From: JACMLD01 sp044227095
GTDB lineage: Bacteria; Bacteroidota; Bacteroidia; Chitinophagales; Chitinophagaceae
Length of the DNA stretch: 64,000 nucleotides
NCBI GenBank assembly: GCA_044227095.1
Contig: JBGAFV010000001.1
Location: 2,976,001 to 3,040,000, forward strand
Direction: 5' to 3'
A program made the translations under genes and the position numbers. This document shows positions 8,501 to 16,948 of the stretch, piece by piece (position 1 is the first letter of the stretch; each line of letters starts with the position of its first letter). Below the pieces are notes generated by a model. The model was given only the letters and a program-made list of their open reading frames with translations. It was not told the DNA's origin and searched no databases.

Positions 8501-11107
8501 CGTCCGGCTTTCAGACTTGATAGCGTACTTTTCGGTAATATGGATATTCTTACGGTCGCAATGGATGGAAAAATCATCGGAACTTTCAGAATAATTGATG
8601 CGTATATCCGTATCGAACAGGTGTGAAGCGAAACGGTTGTAGATACCCGTAGGTATCCAGCGTTCGCCGAGGTTAAAATCGAGTTCCTCAAACTCAATCC
8701 TGCGGGGCTTTGCTTCTTCGAGGGCTTTAAGGCTTGCGGCAGCTTCCTTGTCATCCGGGTGCCCGGCAAGGTACGCCTGCACATCTTCGGCTTTTTCAAC
8801 TACGTTGCCCGAAACCCATTTTTCGGCAATCTCGTATTCCTTTTGTACAGGATTGTAAAAGATACGGCCATGCAGCGCATCTTTTAAATCCTCGCCGGAC
8901 ATCCCGCTAATCTCCGACATATAGCCCAAGTCAACCCTGCCGTACTTGTTGAGCGATGCCGCCAACGCTTCGTCCGGGTTATCCGTTGCAAGCGTTGCCG
9001 TTGAAAAACTTACAGGCTTGTGGAATATATCAGCTTTATGCACTACACCACCCACAACACGCTCCAAATAGGGTACTTCCTTTCCTGCGGTGTCGGTCTT
9101 TATCAATTTGATATTGTCGGCACTGTTCAGGTTGCCGTATTTCTTTAGAAAATCATCATACAGGCGGTTCAGCGTTTCCCGTTCCTGTTTATATTCGCTA
9201 TGGTGCTGCGCTTCCTGATTGTATAGTTCCTGATAAACATCCCGCAACCCTATGTACGCTTCGGCTCTTGCTTTCTGATTGGCTGGCAAGGATAGCGGGT
9301 GAAAGACCGCCGTACCATTGGATAAATCCACCTCCCTCAAATGCCCTACAAAACCATTATCCATCACAAGGCAATCATCCCGGTGGAATGATTGCAGTTC
9401 ACCGGAGTACGGGGCAGGTTCAGGAAGTACCTTGTCATTGGCAGAAACAGCAGGTTTATCTTTGGATATTTTTTCTATTTCACCACGGCTGTTGATACCA
9501 ATGGATGAAAACAAATCGCCAATTCCGGTAGCCTGTCCAGTTGATTGCCCGGTTGTTCGTGGCGTTGTCGGTGGCTTTTGCGTTTCCTCTTTTGGCGGGC
9601 GCAGGGGTATATAATCAAATAGCCCCGGCTGATGCGGACGGTTGCCCGCTTTTTTCTTGGTAACAGTTGTTCTTCTCCTAACTCTTTTCGGTGGAGCAAG
9701 AACGGCAGCCTGTGGCGCACTGCTAAAGAGGTCAAACAAACTTAGCTGCACTTCTTCCCGTACTTGCGGTGCATCGGCTACAGCCGTAACGCTTTGCTGC
9801 GCACGGCTCATAGCAGGTTTTGCTGCCACAAGATTGGTAAAATTGAATAATGTAGGCTGTGGTGTTTGGCTCCTTTCTATGCCGGTAGCCGGCTGCGTGG
9901 GTGTCGGTGTTTGCGGCGGGGTAATATCCGGTTGTACCGTAGGCTCATCGGGCGATAACCCTTTGTATAGGTTCAGGTTTAAATTGTCTTTAAAATCCGA
10001 AGACAATATTTTCTTTGCCTCCTTTGCAATTTCGGCTACGCCGCCACTATGTGTATAGACGGTATAAGGTTTACCGTAGAGGTCGGTAGATTGTATGATT
10101 TCATCAAATACAACGGGGGCGGTATAATGAACGAAAGCGTTTACGTGGTCGTTGTGCTTCGTGAGCAGCGTATCGCAAAAGTCTTTTTCCAATTTCGTAA
10201 AACCTTGCTTACCTATGTTCTTTTGAAGTACGATAAGGTCGCTGCCGACTTCTGTTCCGGCATAATCCATGAAAAGATTGTTCGGTAGCCGTACCACCGA
10301 AACAAGGTTATGCGCTGCCATCAATGCCTCACGTATGGGCTTATTGCTTGGGCTATCCAAAACACCCTGCGAGGTGATGAAAGCGAGAACACCGCCATCC
10401 CGTAGCGTGTCCGTTCCCTTTAGGAAAAAGTAATTGTGGATGCCCCTTGCTGCCTGCGCCCTTGCTGGGTCATCGCCCCGTGAATACGAAAGGTCAAATA
10501 CCGCACTTGTACCAAATGGAATATTGCTGGCAACTACATCGTAGCTGTTCAGCTCCCTTTCGGGTATTTCTTCAAAACCGCTTATGCGGATATTTCTGTC
10601 AGAGTAAATCTGTTTGAGGATTTTGCCCGTTAGCAGGTCTTTTTCATAAGCCGTAACCTGCGGCACGTTTTTATCTGTAAAAGACTGGATAAAACCACCG
10701 ACACCTGCCGATGGCTCTAAAAATTTTTGTATCGCTATGCCATTTTCTTTGAATACATCGGATAATGTATTGATGATTTCGGGCGGAGTATAAAACGCCG
10801 TAAGTACCGAACTGCGCATACTGTCCACAAAGTGTTTATACTGCCTTTCGTCTGCGGCATTTTCTTTCAGTACCCTGTGTAGTTCCTGCGTTTCCTCAAA
10901 ATACGTCCGCTCATAATCTTTCCACTGCTTTATATCTGTCGGATGCTCTGCGGGATTTAAAATGAATTTTAGTCCTCCGAAACCACTGTACTGTAAAAGT
11001 TGCTGCCGTTCGGCTTCGGTAGCTTGGCGTTTTTCTTTCTCTAACCTGAACATGACCCGTAACGCCTCGATATTCTGCTTCAGGTGTTCACGTTGATTAA
11101 ATGCCAT
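5582..11107 (-). CDS. Giant N6-adenine methylase / SNF2-like helicase fusion of the ICE
   Basis: This protein is 1841 residues long. The N-terminal third is an adenine methyltransferase fold with SAM motif FLEPSAGVGGF (about 127-137) and an NPPF-type catalytic motif in variant form, SNIPFG (about 191). A long proline- and threonine-rich linker follows (about 395-560). The helicase part has Walker A EVGAGKT (about 989) and a DEAH-like box VDESHRF (about 1156). The conserved helicase motif QRDGRAIRKGN is near 1492. The C-terminus is coiled-coil and charged. Family members are common in Bacteroidota ICEs next to topoisomerase III. A role in protecting or processing the transferring DNA is inference. 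The start codon overlaps the end of the DUF1896 gene by 11 bp, indicating translational coupling. Confidence 0.88.
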   Translation of the reverse strand: MAFNQREHLKQNIEALRVMFRLEKEKRQATEAERQQLLQYSGFGGLKFILNPAEHPTDIKQWKDYERTYFEETQELHRVLKENAADERQYKHFVDSMRSSVLTAFYTPPEIINTLSDVFKENGIAIQKFLEPSAGVGGFIQSFTDKNVPQVTAYEKDLLTGKILKQIYSDRNIRISGFEEIPERELNSYDVVASNIPFGTSAVFDLSYSRGDDPARAQAARGIHNYFFLKGTDTLRDGGVLAFITSQGVLDSPSNKPIREALMAAHNLVSVVRLPNNLFMDYAGTEVGSDLIVLQKNIGKQGFTKLEKDFCDTLLTKHNDHVNAFVHYTAPVVFDEIIQSTDLYGKPYTVYTHSGGVAEIAKEAKKILSSDFKDNLNLNLYKGLSPDEPTVQPDITPPQTPTPTQPATGIERSQTPQPTLFNFTNLVAAKPAMSRAQQSVTAVADAPQVREEVQLSLFDLFSSAPQAAVLAPPKRVRRRTTVTKKKAGNRPHQPGLFDYIPLRPPKEETQKPPTTPRTTGQSTGQATGIGDLFSSIGINSRGEIEKISKDKPAVSANDKVLPEPAPYSGELQSFHRDDCLVMDNGFVGHLREVDLSNGTAVFHPLSLPANQKARAEAYIGLRDVYQELYNQEAQHHSEYKQERETLNRLYDDFLKKYGNLNSADNIKLIKTDTAGKEVPYLERVVGGVVHKADIFHKPVSFSTATLATDNPDEALAASLNKYGRVDLGYMSEISGMSGEDLKDALHGRIFYNPVQKEYEIAEKWVSGNVVEKAEDVQAYLAGHPDDKEAAASLKALEEAKPRRIEFEELDFNLGERWIPTGIYNRFASHLFDTDIRINYSESSDDFSIHCDRKNIHITEKYAIKSESRTFDGVTLLKHALVNTTPDITKKVIIDDREVKVRDMEAIQMANSKIDEIRREFSDWLFAQKDEFKQRLTDKYNDTFNCFVRPQYDGSHQEFPGLDRKALGIEDLYPSQKDAVWMIKMNGGAICDHEVGAGKTLIMCTAAQEMKRLGLAHKPIIIGLKANVHEIAETYRKAYPHAKILYPGKEDFTPQKRLRIFGDIKNNDWDCIILTHDQFGMIPQSPEMQKQILEAELESVEDNLAALKAQGKEVSRGMLKGVIIRKENLEVKLKTLEHDIENRKDDVVDFKMMGIDHIFVDESHRFKNLMFNTRHERVAGLGNMAGSQKALNLLFALRTIQERTGKDLGATFLSGTTISNSLTELYLLFKYLRPQAMEKQGINCFDAWAAIYARKTTDYEFSVANNIVSKERFRFFIKVPELAQFYSEITDYRTAKDIGIDRPEKNEILYHIPPTPEQEVFIQKLMEFAKTGNAELLGRPPLSESEEKAKMLIATDYARKMSLDMRMISRAYEDHPDNKASHCAANIAQYYNKYNAQKGTQFVFSDLGTYKPGEWNIYSEIKRKLVKDHGIPAHEIRFIQEAKNEKQRKELIRDVNEGKIRVLFGSTEMLGTGVNAQKRAVAVHHLDIPWRPSDLAQRDGRAIRKGNEIAKFFADNKVDIFIYAVEKSLDSYKFNTLYNKQVFIEQLKSNSLGKRTIDEGGMDEKTGMNFSEYVAILSGNTDLLEKAKLEKQIAGLESERQAHNRSKSTSKYKLEDTIASLESTQARFDRMSLDWQNLQQRIQKNKDGEILNPVQLTGLPPNADVKQIGAKLNQLSEKARTAGQYEEIGTLYGFTLLVKTELSEKDSTTLERDNRFFVQGEGNIKYTFNNGKMATDAKTASLNFLNALQKIPGILEQEQKKLDGLQKDLPVLQEVVNGTWKKEQALSDLKTELAAVERKIQLSIKPEADTEAVQPEKAEKQSQHNSETIVRVKGIHLPRGVL

Positions 11108-11531
11108 AGTCTTCGATATGAATTGCTATGGTTCCCGTGATTTCCGTATAGAGCAGGTCATGGTCGGTGGTATAAGCGAACTCATCCGTCAGCACATATT
11201 TTGCAAATACGGGTTCGCAGACAGGCAGCATTTTTAATGCGAACGGGCGCAGTTCTTCGTCCAGCATGATGCTGTTAAACTCACTGCACACCACTTGAAA
11301 AACGGTGTCGAATTTGGAATAGTGAAGCCCCTCAAAGAGTATATAATCTGCGATATGGTCGCACTGCTCAATGGGGTTGCCCGAACGGAATGCACCCTCG
11401 TAAGCATTTGCTGCCCACTTGGAGCGTTGCTCGATAAATTTCTTGTCGTGTGCTTTTTCGGGGAAGCTGGTGTTTAATAATTCCTGTAACCTTAACGTGA
11501 AGTAAGAGAGGTCTTTTTGCTGTGTACTCAT
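11097..11531 (-). CDS. DUF1896 family protein
   Basis: This is a 144-residue acidic soluble protein with the family features: YFTLRLQELLNTSFPEKAHDKKFI at the N-terminus, then RSKWAANAYEGAFRSGNP and EQCDHIADYILFEGLHYSKFD. The family is found almost only in Bacteroidota conjugative elements, directly before the large methylase/helicase gene, and its function is unknown. The end overlaps the helicase start. It lies downstream of the ORF6N gene, separated by 138 bp that contain two hairpins. Confidence 0.82.
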   Translation of the reverse strand: MSTQQKDLSYFTLRLQELLNTSFPEKAHDKKFIEQRSKWAANAYEGAFRSGNPIEQCDHIADYILFEGLHYSKFDTVFQVVCSEFNSIMLDEELRPFALKMLPVCEPVFAKYVLTDEFAYTTDHDLLYTEITGTIAIHIEDYGI

Positions 11532-11584
11532 ATTGATTTTTGTTTAAAATTTTACATGAGTAGCTAAAGTATTATGGTAGTAAA

Positions 11585-11647
11585 CTGCCACACCCAAAGC
11601 GGTAGTAGTTGGCTTTGGGTGGCAGGACTTGACCGGATGACGGTCAA
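11585..11647. promoter_or_regulatory. Two tandem hairpins inside the excision/mobilisation operon
   Basis: The first inverted repeat pairs 11585-11600 (CTGCCACACCCAAAGC) with 11612-11625 (GCTTTGGGTGGCAG), a 14-bp stem with a 2-nt bulge. The second pairs TTGACCG (11629-11635) with CGGTCAA (11641-11647), a perfect 7-bp stem with a 5-nt loop. They fill the gap between the ORF6N and DUF1896 genes on the minus strand. No T-run follows either hairpin, so simple termination is less likely than RNA processing, stability control or an operator. Confidence 0.5.
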
Positions 11648-11669
11648 TTATATAAGTGTGGGAACTGTT

Positions 11670-12551
11670 TTAAATGGCGTTCAGGAAACTAAGCATTTTA
11701 CTTGTTTCTGCGCTCATTTTGGAAAAGGCAAACCATTTTTTACCCAAATCTTTTAATGATGCCCCGATGTGGTACAGTTCTGTACTGTCAATGATAAGAA
11801 AGCGGTCGTGAGCATGAGCAAATGTATGAATGGATATAGCTGGGTATTGACTGTTGTATCGTTGCACATCGAGTTGTAGTTGGCTACTGATGCTTTTGGT
11901 GTAGATAGTGGCAGATACGGTTTGCCCACGCTTTCCCAGCAGCGTAAGTACTGTATCGTCCACATAATTGTCAATAAGGATAATTGACCTTTGTGCGCTT
12001 CGGATAATGCCCGAAACAAAGGTATAGGCATCAAATATCTGCCCATCATAGAAAACACCTTTTTCGCTGTGTAGCTTCCCACTTTCCAGTGCTTTAAATA
12101 TTTCCTCAAACCTGCCGTCTGCCTCAACCTGTTTCAGTTCAATTTTATCCATGCGGGAAAACAGCCCGGCATTATCCAGTAATAGTTTTCGCATTTCAAC
12201 AAAGGCATTCATTATCTCAATGCTCACCTTTACGGCTGTATCGCTGCGTAACACTGCCGACAACATGGCTACACCCTGTTCGGTAAACACGTAGGGCAAA
12301 TAACGCCGTCCGCCACGTCCGGAGTTTGAGGTTCCAATTTGGAACCTCAAAGTTTCGCTTTCCTCATCGCTCAACTGAAAACAGAATGTTTCAGGAAAAC
12401 GCTCAATATTCCTTTTCACGGCTTTGTTCAGTATTTTGGTTTCTACCTGATACAATTGAGCCAGGTCTTTGTCAAACATGACCTGTTTGCCCCGAACCGC
12501 ATAGATAAGGCTTTCTATATCCTTTTGGCTTATGATTATATCGTTGTTCAT
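11670..12551 (-). CDS. ORF6N-domain protein with PLD-like C-terminal half
   Basis: This protein is 293 residues long. Residues about 8-95 are an ORF6N (KilA-N related) DNA-binding domain: AVRGKQVMFDKDLAQLYQV, then RFPETFCFQL, then RRYLPYVFTEQGVAMLSAVL. The C-terminal half resembles a single phospholipase D-like module, with SIILIDNYVDDTVLTLL and HDRFLIID followed by HIGASLKDLG (HxR-x4-D instead of the usual HxK-x4-D). The ATG overlaps the topoisomerase stop by 4 bp (ATGA), so it is translated with exc. The domain pair is seen directly; a regulatory or nuclease role is inference. Confidence 0.8.
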   Translation of the reverse strand: MNNDIIISQKDIESLIYAVRGKQVMFDKDLAQLYQVETKILNKAVKRNIERFPETFCFQLSDEESETLRFQIGTSNSGRGGRRYLPYVFTEQGVAMLSAVLRSDTAVKVSIEIMNAFVEMRKLLLDNAGLFSRMDKIELKQVEADGRFEEIFKALESGKLHSEKGVFYDGQIFDAYTFVSGIIRSAQRSIILIDNYVDDTVLTLLGKRGQTVSATIYTKSISSQLQLDVQRYNSQYPAISIHTFAHAHDRFLIIDSTELYHIGASLKDLGKKWFAFSKMSAETSKMLSFLNAI

Positions 12552-14629
12552 TTCTTTTTGCTTGTGGTATTATCAAATTCAAAAGAGCTTTCGCCGTTAT
12601 CTTTCAGTAGGATAAAAGCATCGAATTTCTTACCCGCCTTACTTTTCATGCCTTTGATAAGGCTGGTCTTTCCTTTGTTCACAAGGTTTTCGATTTCGGC
12701 AACGCTCAATTGTACACCGCACACATTACGGAATTGAAGCCAGTTGCAAGCCTCATCGGGGCATTTGACAACCTTATCCCGGATGAGCAGTTTACGGGCT
12801 TTGCATTTGGGGCAGGTCAGTTCAGGGTGATTGCGGCTTGCAATGTTCATGCTCAACAATTCCTGCGTTACGGATGAAGCATAGGCTTCCATTGATTGAT
12901 GAAAGCCCATTGCATCGGCTTCGTTATTCTCAATCTTTTGTAAAGTCATTTCCCATTCGGCAGTCATAGCAACATCGGCAATCCTTTTATCCTTTACAGC
13001 TTCGTAAACCTGCAATCCCTTTTCTGTGGGAACGAGCGTTTTTTTATCACGCCTGATATAATCCCTTTTAAAAAGGGTTTCTATAATGGCAGCTCTTGTG
13101 GCTGGTGTACCAATGCCGATACCTTGCAGGGCTTTACGCTCATCTTCGTTCGCTATTTCCTTTCCTGCATTTTCCATTGCAGACAACAAATCCGCTTCCG
13201 TATAGAGTACGGGCGATTTTGTCTTTTTCTCCAACACTTCGGCAGTTTTAATTTTCAGTTCATCGCCTGTTTTTAGTTCCGGCAACTCCTGTACTGGCTC
13301 GCTATCTTCATCACTAAAGTTTCTTTTGATACCACGCCAGCCTGCTTCAATGATTTTACTGCCTTTCACCAGAAAATCATAGTGCAACGCCTGTAATGAA
13401 ACGTCTGTTATTTCTTTGGTACAGGCTTGCGATAAGGCTTCCACCAAACGCAGTGCAATCATGTCGTAGATAGCTTCTTCATTCAAAGGCAATGTTGAGG
13501 GGATTGTTTCAGTAATGAGCAGACCGTGATGGTCTGTTACCTTTACATCGTTAACGATACGTTTATTGAAACGACCCCATTTCAATTTACCAACCGCCTC
13601 TTTACAGGATGCCCTTGCTTCCAATGACCTTACCAAAGCGGGGATTTCAGCCCAAATATCTTCGGGTATGTATTTGCTTCCGGTACGAGGGTAGGTAATC
13701 AATTTCTTTTCGTACAGGCTTTGGGCTATGTTCAGCGTTTCTTCGGCAGTTAAGAACAGTCTTTTGTTCGCTTCCTTTTGCAATCCCGTTAAGTCGAAAA
13801 GCAACGGAGGTTGCTCTGTAACGGTTTTTGTTTCTACTGCGGTAACGGTAGCAGTTCCAGCACGCTCTATGGATTTGAGCGTATCATCTGCCAGCTTTTT
13901 ATCTTCCCATTTGGTTTTGGAAAGGCTCTTGAAGTCTGTAAACTCTTTGCGGTGTTCTAACTGTATTTGCCAATACTTTTTGACAGTAAAGTTTTTGTTT
14001 TCCAAATAACGTTTACAGATAAGCGCAAGCGTGGGTGTTTGCACACGCCCCAGCGAATACACACCATGCCCGGCAATACTCAATGCTTGTGAAGCATTAA
14101 TGCCCACCAACCAATCGGCTTGGCTTCGCCCTTGTCCGGCACGGTACAGCCCGTCAAAATCGCTTCCGGATTTCAGGTTATCGAAACCCTGCTTAATGGC
14201 TTTTTCGGTCAATGAACTTATCCATAAACGTTGAAAGGGCTTGCTGCATTTCAGGTACTCATAAATGTACCTGAAGATGAGTTCGCCCTCACGTCCGGCA
14301 TCGGTAGCAACGATAATACTATCCGAACGACCGATAACCTGTTCAATAACTTTCAACTGCTTTATCGCCCCGCTATCGGGAACGTATGTCTTTTCCTTTC
14401 TTACTTTCCGTACCGTCAGTAAAAAAGGATTGGGCAATATGGGCAGGGCTTCCCTTTGGAAGCCCGATAGTCCATAATCTTCCGGCATTGCCAGTCCGAC
14501 CAAATGCCCGAATGCCCACGTAACCTGATAGCCGTTACCTGCTATGTAGCCATCCTTTTTATCGGTGGCTCCCAACAAGGCGGCTATTTCACGGGCTACG
14601 CTTGGTTTTTCTGCAATAATTGCTTTCAT
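12548..14629 (-). CDS. topB: DNA topoisomerase III (CTnDOT exc equivalent)
   Basis: This is a 693-residue type IA topoisomerase. The Toprim domain starts with MKAIIAEKPSVAREIAALLG, and the DxRxGE-type motif DAGREGELIF is near residue 115. YSLGRVQTPTLAL follows, and the active tyrosine is in LITYPRTGSKYIP near 310. The C-terminus has a CPKC...CPDEAC zinc-binding motif. In CTnDOT the matching gene exc is required for excision, although its catalytic activity is reported to be dispensable there. It starts 19 bp after the DUF3945 gene, in the same operon order as xis2c-xis2d-orf3-exc. Confidence 0.93.
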   Translation of the reverse strand: MKAIIAEKPSVAREIAALLGATDKKDGYIAGNGYQVTWAFGHLVGLAMPEDYGLSGFQREALPILPNPFLLTVRKVRKEKTYVPDSGAIKQLKVIEQVIGRSDSIIVATDAGREGELIFRYIYEYLKCSKPFQRLWISSLTEKAIKQGFDNLKSGSDFDGLYRAGQGRSQADWLVGINASQALSIAGHGVYSLGRVQTPTLALICKRYLENKNFTVKKYWQIQLEHRKEFTDFKSLSKTKWEDKKLADDTLKSIERAGTATVTAVETKTVTEQPPLLFDLTGLQKEANKRLFLTAEETLNIAQSLYEKKLITYPRTGSKYIPEDIWAEIPALVRSLEARASCKEAVGKLKWGRFNKRIVNDVKVTDHHGLLITETIPSTLPLNEEAIYDMIALRLVEALSQACTKEITDVSLQALHYDFLVKGSKIIEAGWRGIKRNFSDEDSEPVQELPELKTGDELKIKTAEVLEKKTKSPVLYTEADLLSAMENAGKEIANEDERKALQGIGIGTPATRAAIIETLFKRDYIRRDKKTLVPTEKGLQVYEAVKDKRIADVAMTAEWEMTLQKIENNEADAMGFHQSMEAYASSVTQELLSMNIASRNHPELTCPKCKARKLLIRDKVVKCPDEACNWLQFRNVCGVQLSVAEIENLVNKGKTSLIKGMKSKAGKKFDAFILLKDNGESSFEFDNTTSKKK

Positions 14630-14648
14630 ATCTTTTTCTTTTGAGTGA

Positions 14649-16160
14649 TTACCTTCTTACACCTCTGGATTTATTTTCTTTCGGTGGCTGCTGCTGTTCC
14701 TGCTGCTGTTTGTTGATAGGAGCGTTCTGTTGGGACTTTAAAGGCTCGTTGATGTTCTTGGTAGCCTCGTTGGTTTTCCCCTCGGAATTAACAGCTACCT
14801 GCGTTTTGTGGGTATCTGCGGGGACAATCTTGTCTTTTAGTTTGTCAGGGTTTCTGAAATTGAAATCATACTTGCCCGTTTCGGCATTCAGTGTAACGTA
14901 GCCCTTGTAAGGCTGTCCTTTACCATCAATGAAATCAGAAATATAAATCGTCTTGCCCTCGGTGAGCTTTTTGTACTGCTCATCGTTAAATTCCTTGCCC
15001 CTGTATAGTCGTGGATTGTCCTGCGATTGTGCCTGCTGCTGGTTTTGGGATTGCTTATAATTTGCGCCTCTTTCAAAAAGGTATTCAGGAAAACGCTTGT
15101 CGGCATTATATTGAATATCGCTGCTGAACGTTTTTCCTTTCTGCGAAACCATGCCCTCTATGTAAATGGATTTGCCCTCGTATAAAGTTTGTTTTTGTTC
15201 AGCACTAAGTTTTACCCCTCCAATGTCGTCAGGTACTTTTATCCAATCCTGCCGCAAGGCGATTACTTCCTTTGTCAGTTTATCAATGCTGATGATAGAG
15301 GGTATTTTTTCTCCGGTCTTGGGATAGGTCAATTCCACCACACGTCCCATGTTCCCGGTTTTGAGCAGGTTATCTTTATCCTCTTTGGTAAATTCATGCC
15401 CGAAAAAAGGCGTTTGCAGGTTGGGTTCGTGGCGAACACCATACATCACAAATACAGGCATCCCGTTTTCTCCGTTTTGAAGTCCCAGCCTTGCTTCCGA
15501 ACGCATGACGGCAGAACCGAAATTGATGCTCACAGGATATACCTTATTGGTCTTATAACCCTTTAACAGCATTTCCAGCGTATTGTCTTTTTCCAAACGC
15601 TCTTTGGTAATACCGATTTGCGCCAATGTTTTCCAATCAATATCATCTGCTTTAAAACGATGGTCGTTTGTTTGAGGCGTTGCCTGTGTCGCTTCGGGCT
15701 TTGCCTGTGGTGCTTGTGTTGTTTCCATATCTTTTTTGTTTTCTTGCTGTGGTTCCTTTGGCTCTTTCACGTCGTGCTTTGCCATGATTGCCTCACCCTC
15801 TTTGGTAGGGGCATTCACCTGTTGCTGTATTTTCTGTGCTGTTTCAACTGCATCCTGTGCGGGAACTTTGAAAAATGAAAAACGGGTAGGGTCTTTGAGC
15901 TGTCGCCAAAAGTTGGAGAAGAAGTTGGAAAAGAAATCGCCACTCTTATCTACCCGCATAAATGCGTTTTGATTTTTCTTGTTGGCATCAACGGTTTTCA
16001 ATTCCCCGTTTTCATCTACACCTGTAACCGCTTGGATGGTCTTTTTTTCTTTGTCCATCACCAGCAAAACATCCGAAAGCTGTTCAGGGGTCTGCTGTGG
16101 ATTGGTTTGTGTGCTTTGCTGCGGCTCTTGCCCGGCTGGTTCTGTTATTTGCTCACTCAT
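14649..16160 (-). CDS. DUF3945/DUF4099 protein (CTnDOT orf3 equivalent)
   Basis: This 503-residue soluble protein starts with a Gln/Pro-rich tail, then LSDVLLVMDKEKKTIQAVTGVDENGEL. The middle carries IDWKTLAQIGITKERLEKDNTLEMLLKGYKTNKVYPV (DUF4099-like). Two or three DUF3945-type repeats follow, each with a pattern like L(S/T)xxQKxxLxEGKxIYIxxM/F (for example near residues 315-345 and 400-420). The C-terminus is basic and Gln-rich. Its position between the excisionase-like genes and topoisomerase III is that of orf3 in CTnDOT. The biochemical role is unknown. Confidence 0.82.
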   Translation of the reverse strand: MSEQITEPAGQEPQQSTQTNPQQTPEQLSDVLLVMDKEKKTIQAVTGVDENGELKTVDANKKNQNAFMRVDKSGDFFSNFFSNFWRQLKDPTRFSFFKVPAQDAVETAQKIQQQVNAPTKEGEAIMAKHDVKEPKEPQQENKKDMETTQAPQAKPEATQATPQTNDHRFKADDIDWKTLAQIGITKERLEKDNTLEMLLKGYKTNKVYPVSINFGSAVMRSEARLGLQNGENGMPVFVMYGVRHEPNLQTPFFGHEFTKEDKDNLLKTGNMGRVVELTYPKTGEKIPSIISIDKLTKEVIALRQDWIKVPDDIGGVKLSAEQKQTLYEGKSIYIEGMVSQKGKTFSSDIQYNADKRFPEYLFERGANYKQSQNQQQAQSQDNPRLYRGKEFNDEQYKKLTEGKTIYISDFIDGKGQPYKGYVTLNAETGKYDFNFRNPDKLKDKIVPADTHKTQVAVNSEGKTNEATKNINEPLKSQQNAPINKQQQEQQQPPKENKSRGVRR

Positions 16161-16245
16161 AATATTGATATTTTAAATGTTACCGTCCGAAAGTAATTGA
16201 AGCGGGTACGGCTACGCCGTACCTGTCTTTGTATGGCACTGTTTG

Positions 16246-16554
16246 TCACTCGTTGTCCTTTGTGCGTTGCAGGGGGGCATTCACGCTATCCCTTATGAAT
16301 TGGTGCACGTCAGATAATTTGTAGTACAATTTTCCGCTGATGGTATAATATGGCAGCTTGCCGGATGAGCGGTAACGCTGTAAGGAGCGGTGGCTGATTT
16401 TCAGCATTTGCAAGAGGTCTTGGTTATCCAAAAGTTCTTCGCCGTCTATGGTATTGCGTTGCTTCTGTATATCTATGATGTGTTGTTTCAAAACATCGAA
16501 ACGTTCCATGATACGCTCCATCCACGCAAAAAATTCCATTCTGTCTATGTTCAT
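16246..16554 (-). CDS. Helix-turn-helix excisionase-like protein (Xis2d position)
   Basis: This 102-residue protein carries a MerR/excisionase-type helix-turn-helix in its middle: LLDNQDLLQMLKISHRSLQRYRSSG, followed by the wing KLPYYTISGKLYYKLSDVHQFI. The size, fold and place (after another small HTH gene, before the orf3-like gene) match Xis2d, a DNA-binding excision factor of CTnDOT. It is 15 bp downstream of its partner. Assignment to Xis2d rather than Xis2c rests only on gene order. Confidence 0.82.
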   Translation of the reverse strand: MNIDRMEFFAWMERIMERFDVLKQHIIDIQKQRNTIDGEELLDNQDLLQMLKISHRSLQRYRSSGKLPYYTISGKLYYKLSDVHQFIRDSVNAPLQRTKDNE

Positions 16555-16569
16555 ACTGGTACGTTTTAA

Positions 16570-16920
16570 TTATTTTCCCGACTTTATCGTTCTTCCTTTT
16601 TCGATGTAGCTTTTGCCCTTTGCCATAAGTTCCTGCATATATTTCTCACTGGTTTGTACAGCATGGGCATTGAGCATATCCTTTATGGCTCCTATGGTAT
16701 AGTAGTATTGCCCGTACATTTTGGAGTAGGCTATTTCACCTTTGGTACGCATACGCCAAAGGGTCTTTTCGCTGATGTGGAGGTATTGACAGACTTCGTG
16801 GTTATTGAGCCAAAGACTATCGTAGCTGGTGTTATCCATTTTCAGGATATACTCGCTAATGGATTTGATGCGCTCGTTAAGCTGCTTCCACGTTTCTTCT
16901 TCTATGGTAATTATATTCAT
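16570..16920 (-). CDS. Helix-turn-helix excisionase-like protein (Xis2c position)
   Basis: This protein has 116 residues. The middle holds a MerR-like DNA-binding helix-turn-helix, LNNHEVCQYLHISEKTLWRMRTKG, followed by EIAYSKMYGQYYYTIGAIKDML. It is the first gene of the excision operon after rteC, the position of xis2c in CTnDOT. An imperfect inverted repeat (16921-16948) directly abuts its start codon and could be a control site. Confidence 0.82.
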   Translation of the reverse strand: MNIITIEEETWKQLNERIKSISEYILKMDNTSYDSLWLNNHEVCQYLHISEKTLWRMRTKGEIAYSKMYGQYYYTIGAIKDMLNAHAVQTSEKYMQELMAKGKSYIEKGRTIKSGK

Positions 16921-16948
16921 TGCACAGTTGCTTAATGTTCACTGTACA
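16921..16948 (-). promoter_or_regulatory. Inverted repeat abutting the xis2c-like start codon
   Basis: TGCACAGT (16921-16928) and ACTGTACA (16941-16948) form an 8-bp inverted repeat with one mismatch and a 12-bp spacer, directly next to the ATG at 16920. As RNA it would form a hairpin covering the translation start; as DNA it could be an operator. Function is inferred only from position. Confidence 0.4.
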
